A stretch of DNA of 6,477 nucleotides from Betaproteobacteria bacterium (GTDB lineage Bacteria; Pseudomonadota; Gammaproteobacteria; Burkholderiales; Ferrovaceae), in assembly GCA_028870615.1 (NCBI GenBank), contig JAGWPH010000229.1, positions 1-6,477 on the forward strand, read 5' to 3'. A program made the position numbers and the translations under genes. This document shows positions 6,285-6,477 of the stretch, one piece after another. Every line of letters begins with the position of its first letter. The first letter of the stretch is position 1. The notes beneath the pieces are model-generated. The model saw nothing but the letters and a program-made list of their open reading frames with translations. It did not search any database and had not been told where the DNA came from.

Positions 6285-6477
6285 AGTGTTTCTGAAATAG
6301 GTTTGATCGGGGTGGTCGCCCTGATTGCCATTGGTCCCGAGCGGCTTCCCAAGGTGGCACGGACCGCCGGGATTCTGCTTGGCCGGTTTCGGCGTTATGC
6401 GTTGTCCGTGAAGGCGGAAATCGACCGTGAAATCCAGCAGTCGGAATTAAATGAGCTTCATAAAAGGATGAACGAAG
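6236..6477. repeat. perfect 50-bp inverted repeat with 142-nt loop at window end
   Basis: Bases 6236-6285 and 6428-6477 are exact reverse complements over 50 nt, with the unique segment 6286-6427 between them. Both arms encode the same TatB helix, on opposite strands. The right arm ends at the last base of the window. The arms stop matching at 6286/6427, where the left side continues as tatB codon 5 and the right side as codon 52. The geometry is that of a fold-back: copying of the antisense strand turns round and continues on the sense strand. It is most likely a chimeric read or contig end. Confidence 0.9.
6279..6477 (+). pseudogene. tatB: TatB, N-terminal part, inverted and lacking a start codon
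   Basis: The plus strand reads DFSVSEIGLIGVVALIAIGP followed by ERLPKVARTAG and a basic amphipathic helix. This is the TatB N terminus: one short transmembrane helix, a GPERLP hinge, and the helix that contacts TatC. By analogy with E. coli TatB (MFDIGFSE), the Asp at 6279 is residue 3 and the Glu at 6294 is residue 8. The Met-Phe codons are missing. Upstream in frame there is no ATG, GTG or TTG before a TAA at 6264-6266. From 6428 to the window end the sequence repeats, inverted, the coding sequence already present at 6236-6285. So this is the displaced 5' part of the same gene, not a second tatB. Confidence 0.88.

Noticed and set aside
6236..6477. Phase-variable invertible switch controlling tatB.
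   Set aside because: No recombinase gene is seen. The arms are coding sequence of the same gene, neither orientation supplies a start codon, and the right arm ends exactly at the window end. An artefact is simpler.

Overview
The window looks like ordinary chromosomal housekeeping DNA of a proteobacterium, most likely a betaproteobacterium (inference from gene order and protein character, not from a search). The clues are the run petA-petB-petC-sspA-sspB, a divergent single-PDZ DegS/DegQ-type protease gene, tatB-tatC beside it, and a cytochrome b with a PVWY instead of a PEWY Qo motif. All genes except tatB are intact.

Layout from left to right. Positions 1-153 hold no convincing gene, only a cluster of TGCCCCC/GGGGGCA repeats. 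A tRNA-Thr(TGT) lies on the minus strand at 154-229. A tightly packed minus-strand block follows. Read in its own direction it is petA (Rieske protein), petB (cytochrome b), petC (cytochrome c1), sspA and sspB, running from 3883 down to 256 with gaps of 2, 2, 33 and 0 nt and then the tRNA 26 nt further on. Positions 3884-4049 form a divergent intergenic region with an 11-bp hairpin-like inverted repeat. A DegS-like protease gene runs on the plus strand from 4050 to 5216. It converges on, and overlaps by 32 bp, the 3' end of tatC (minus, 5185-5940). The tatC start overlaps the end of tatB by 4 bp.

The genes share an envelope theme. PetABC form the cytochrome bc1 complex of the respiratory chain. 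The Rieske subunit carries a twin-arginine signal, so it should be a client of the Tat translocon encoded on the other side of the protease gene. The protease would act in envelope quality control. SspA (RNA polymerase-associated) and SspB (ClpXP adaptor) are cytoplasmic stress proteins that travel with pet in this group.

The one real anomaly is at the right end. tatB is broken into a C-terminal part on the minus strand and an N-terminal part on the plus strand, joined head to head, with a perfect 50-bp inverted repeat (6236-6285 and 6428-6477) around a 142-nt unique loop. The junction sits at a 7-nt microhomology and the window ends exactly where the repeat arm ends. This is best explained as a fold-back chimera from amplification or assembly at a contig end, not as a new biological system. 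I did not find a convincing undescribed system in this window.
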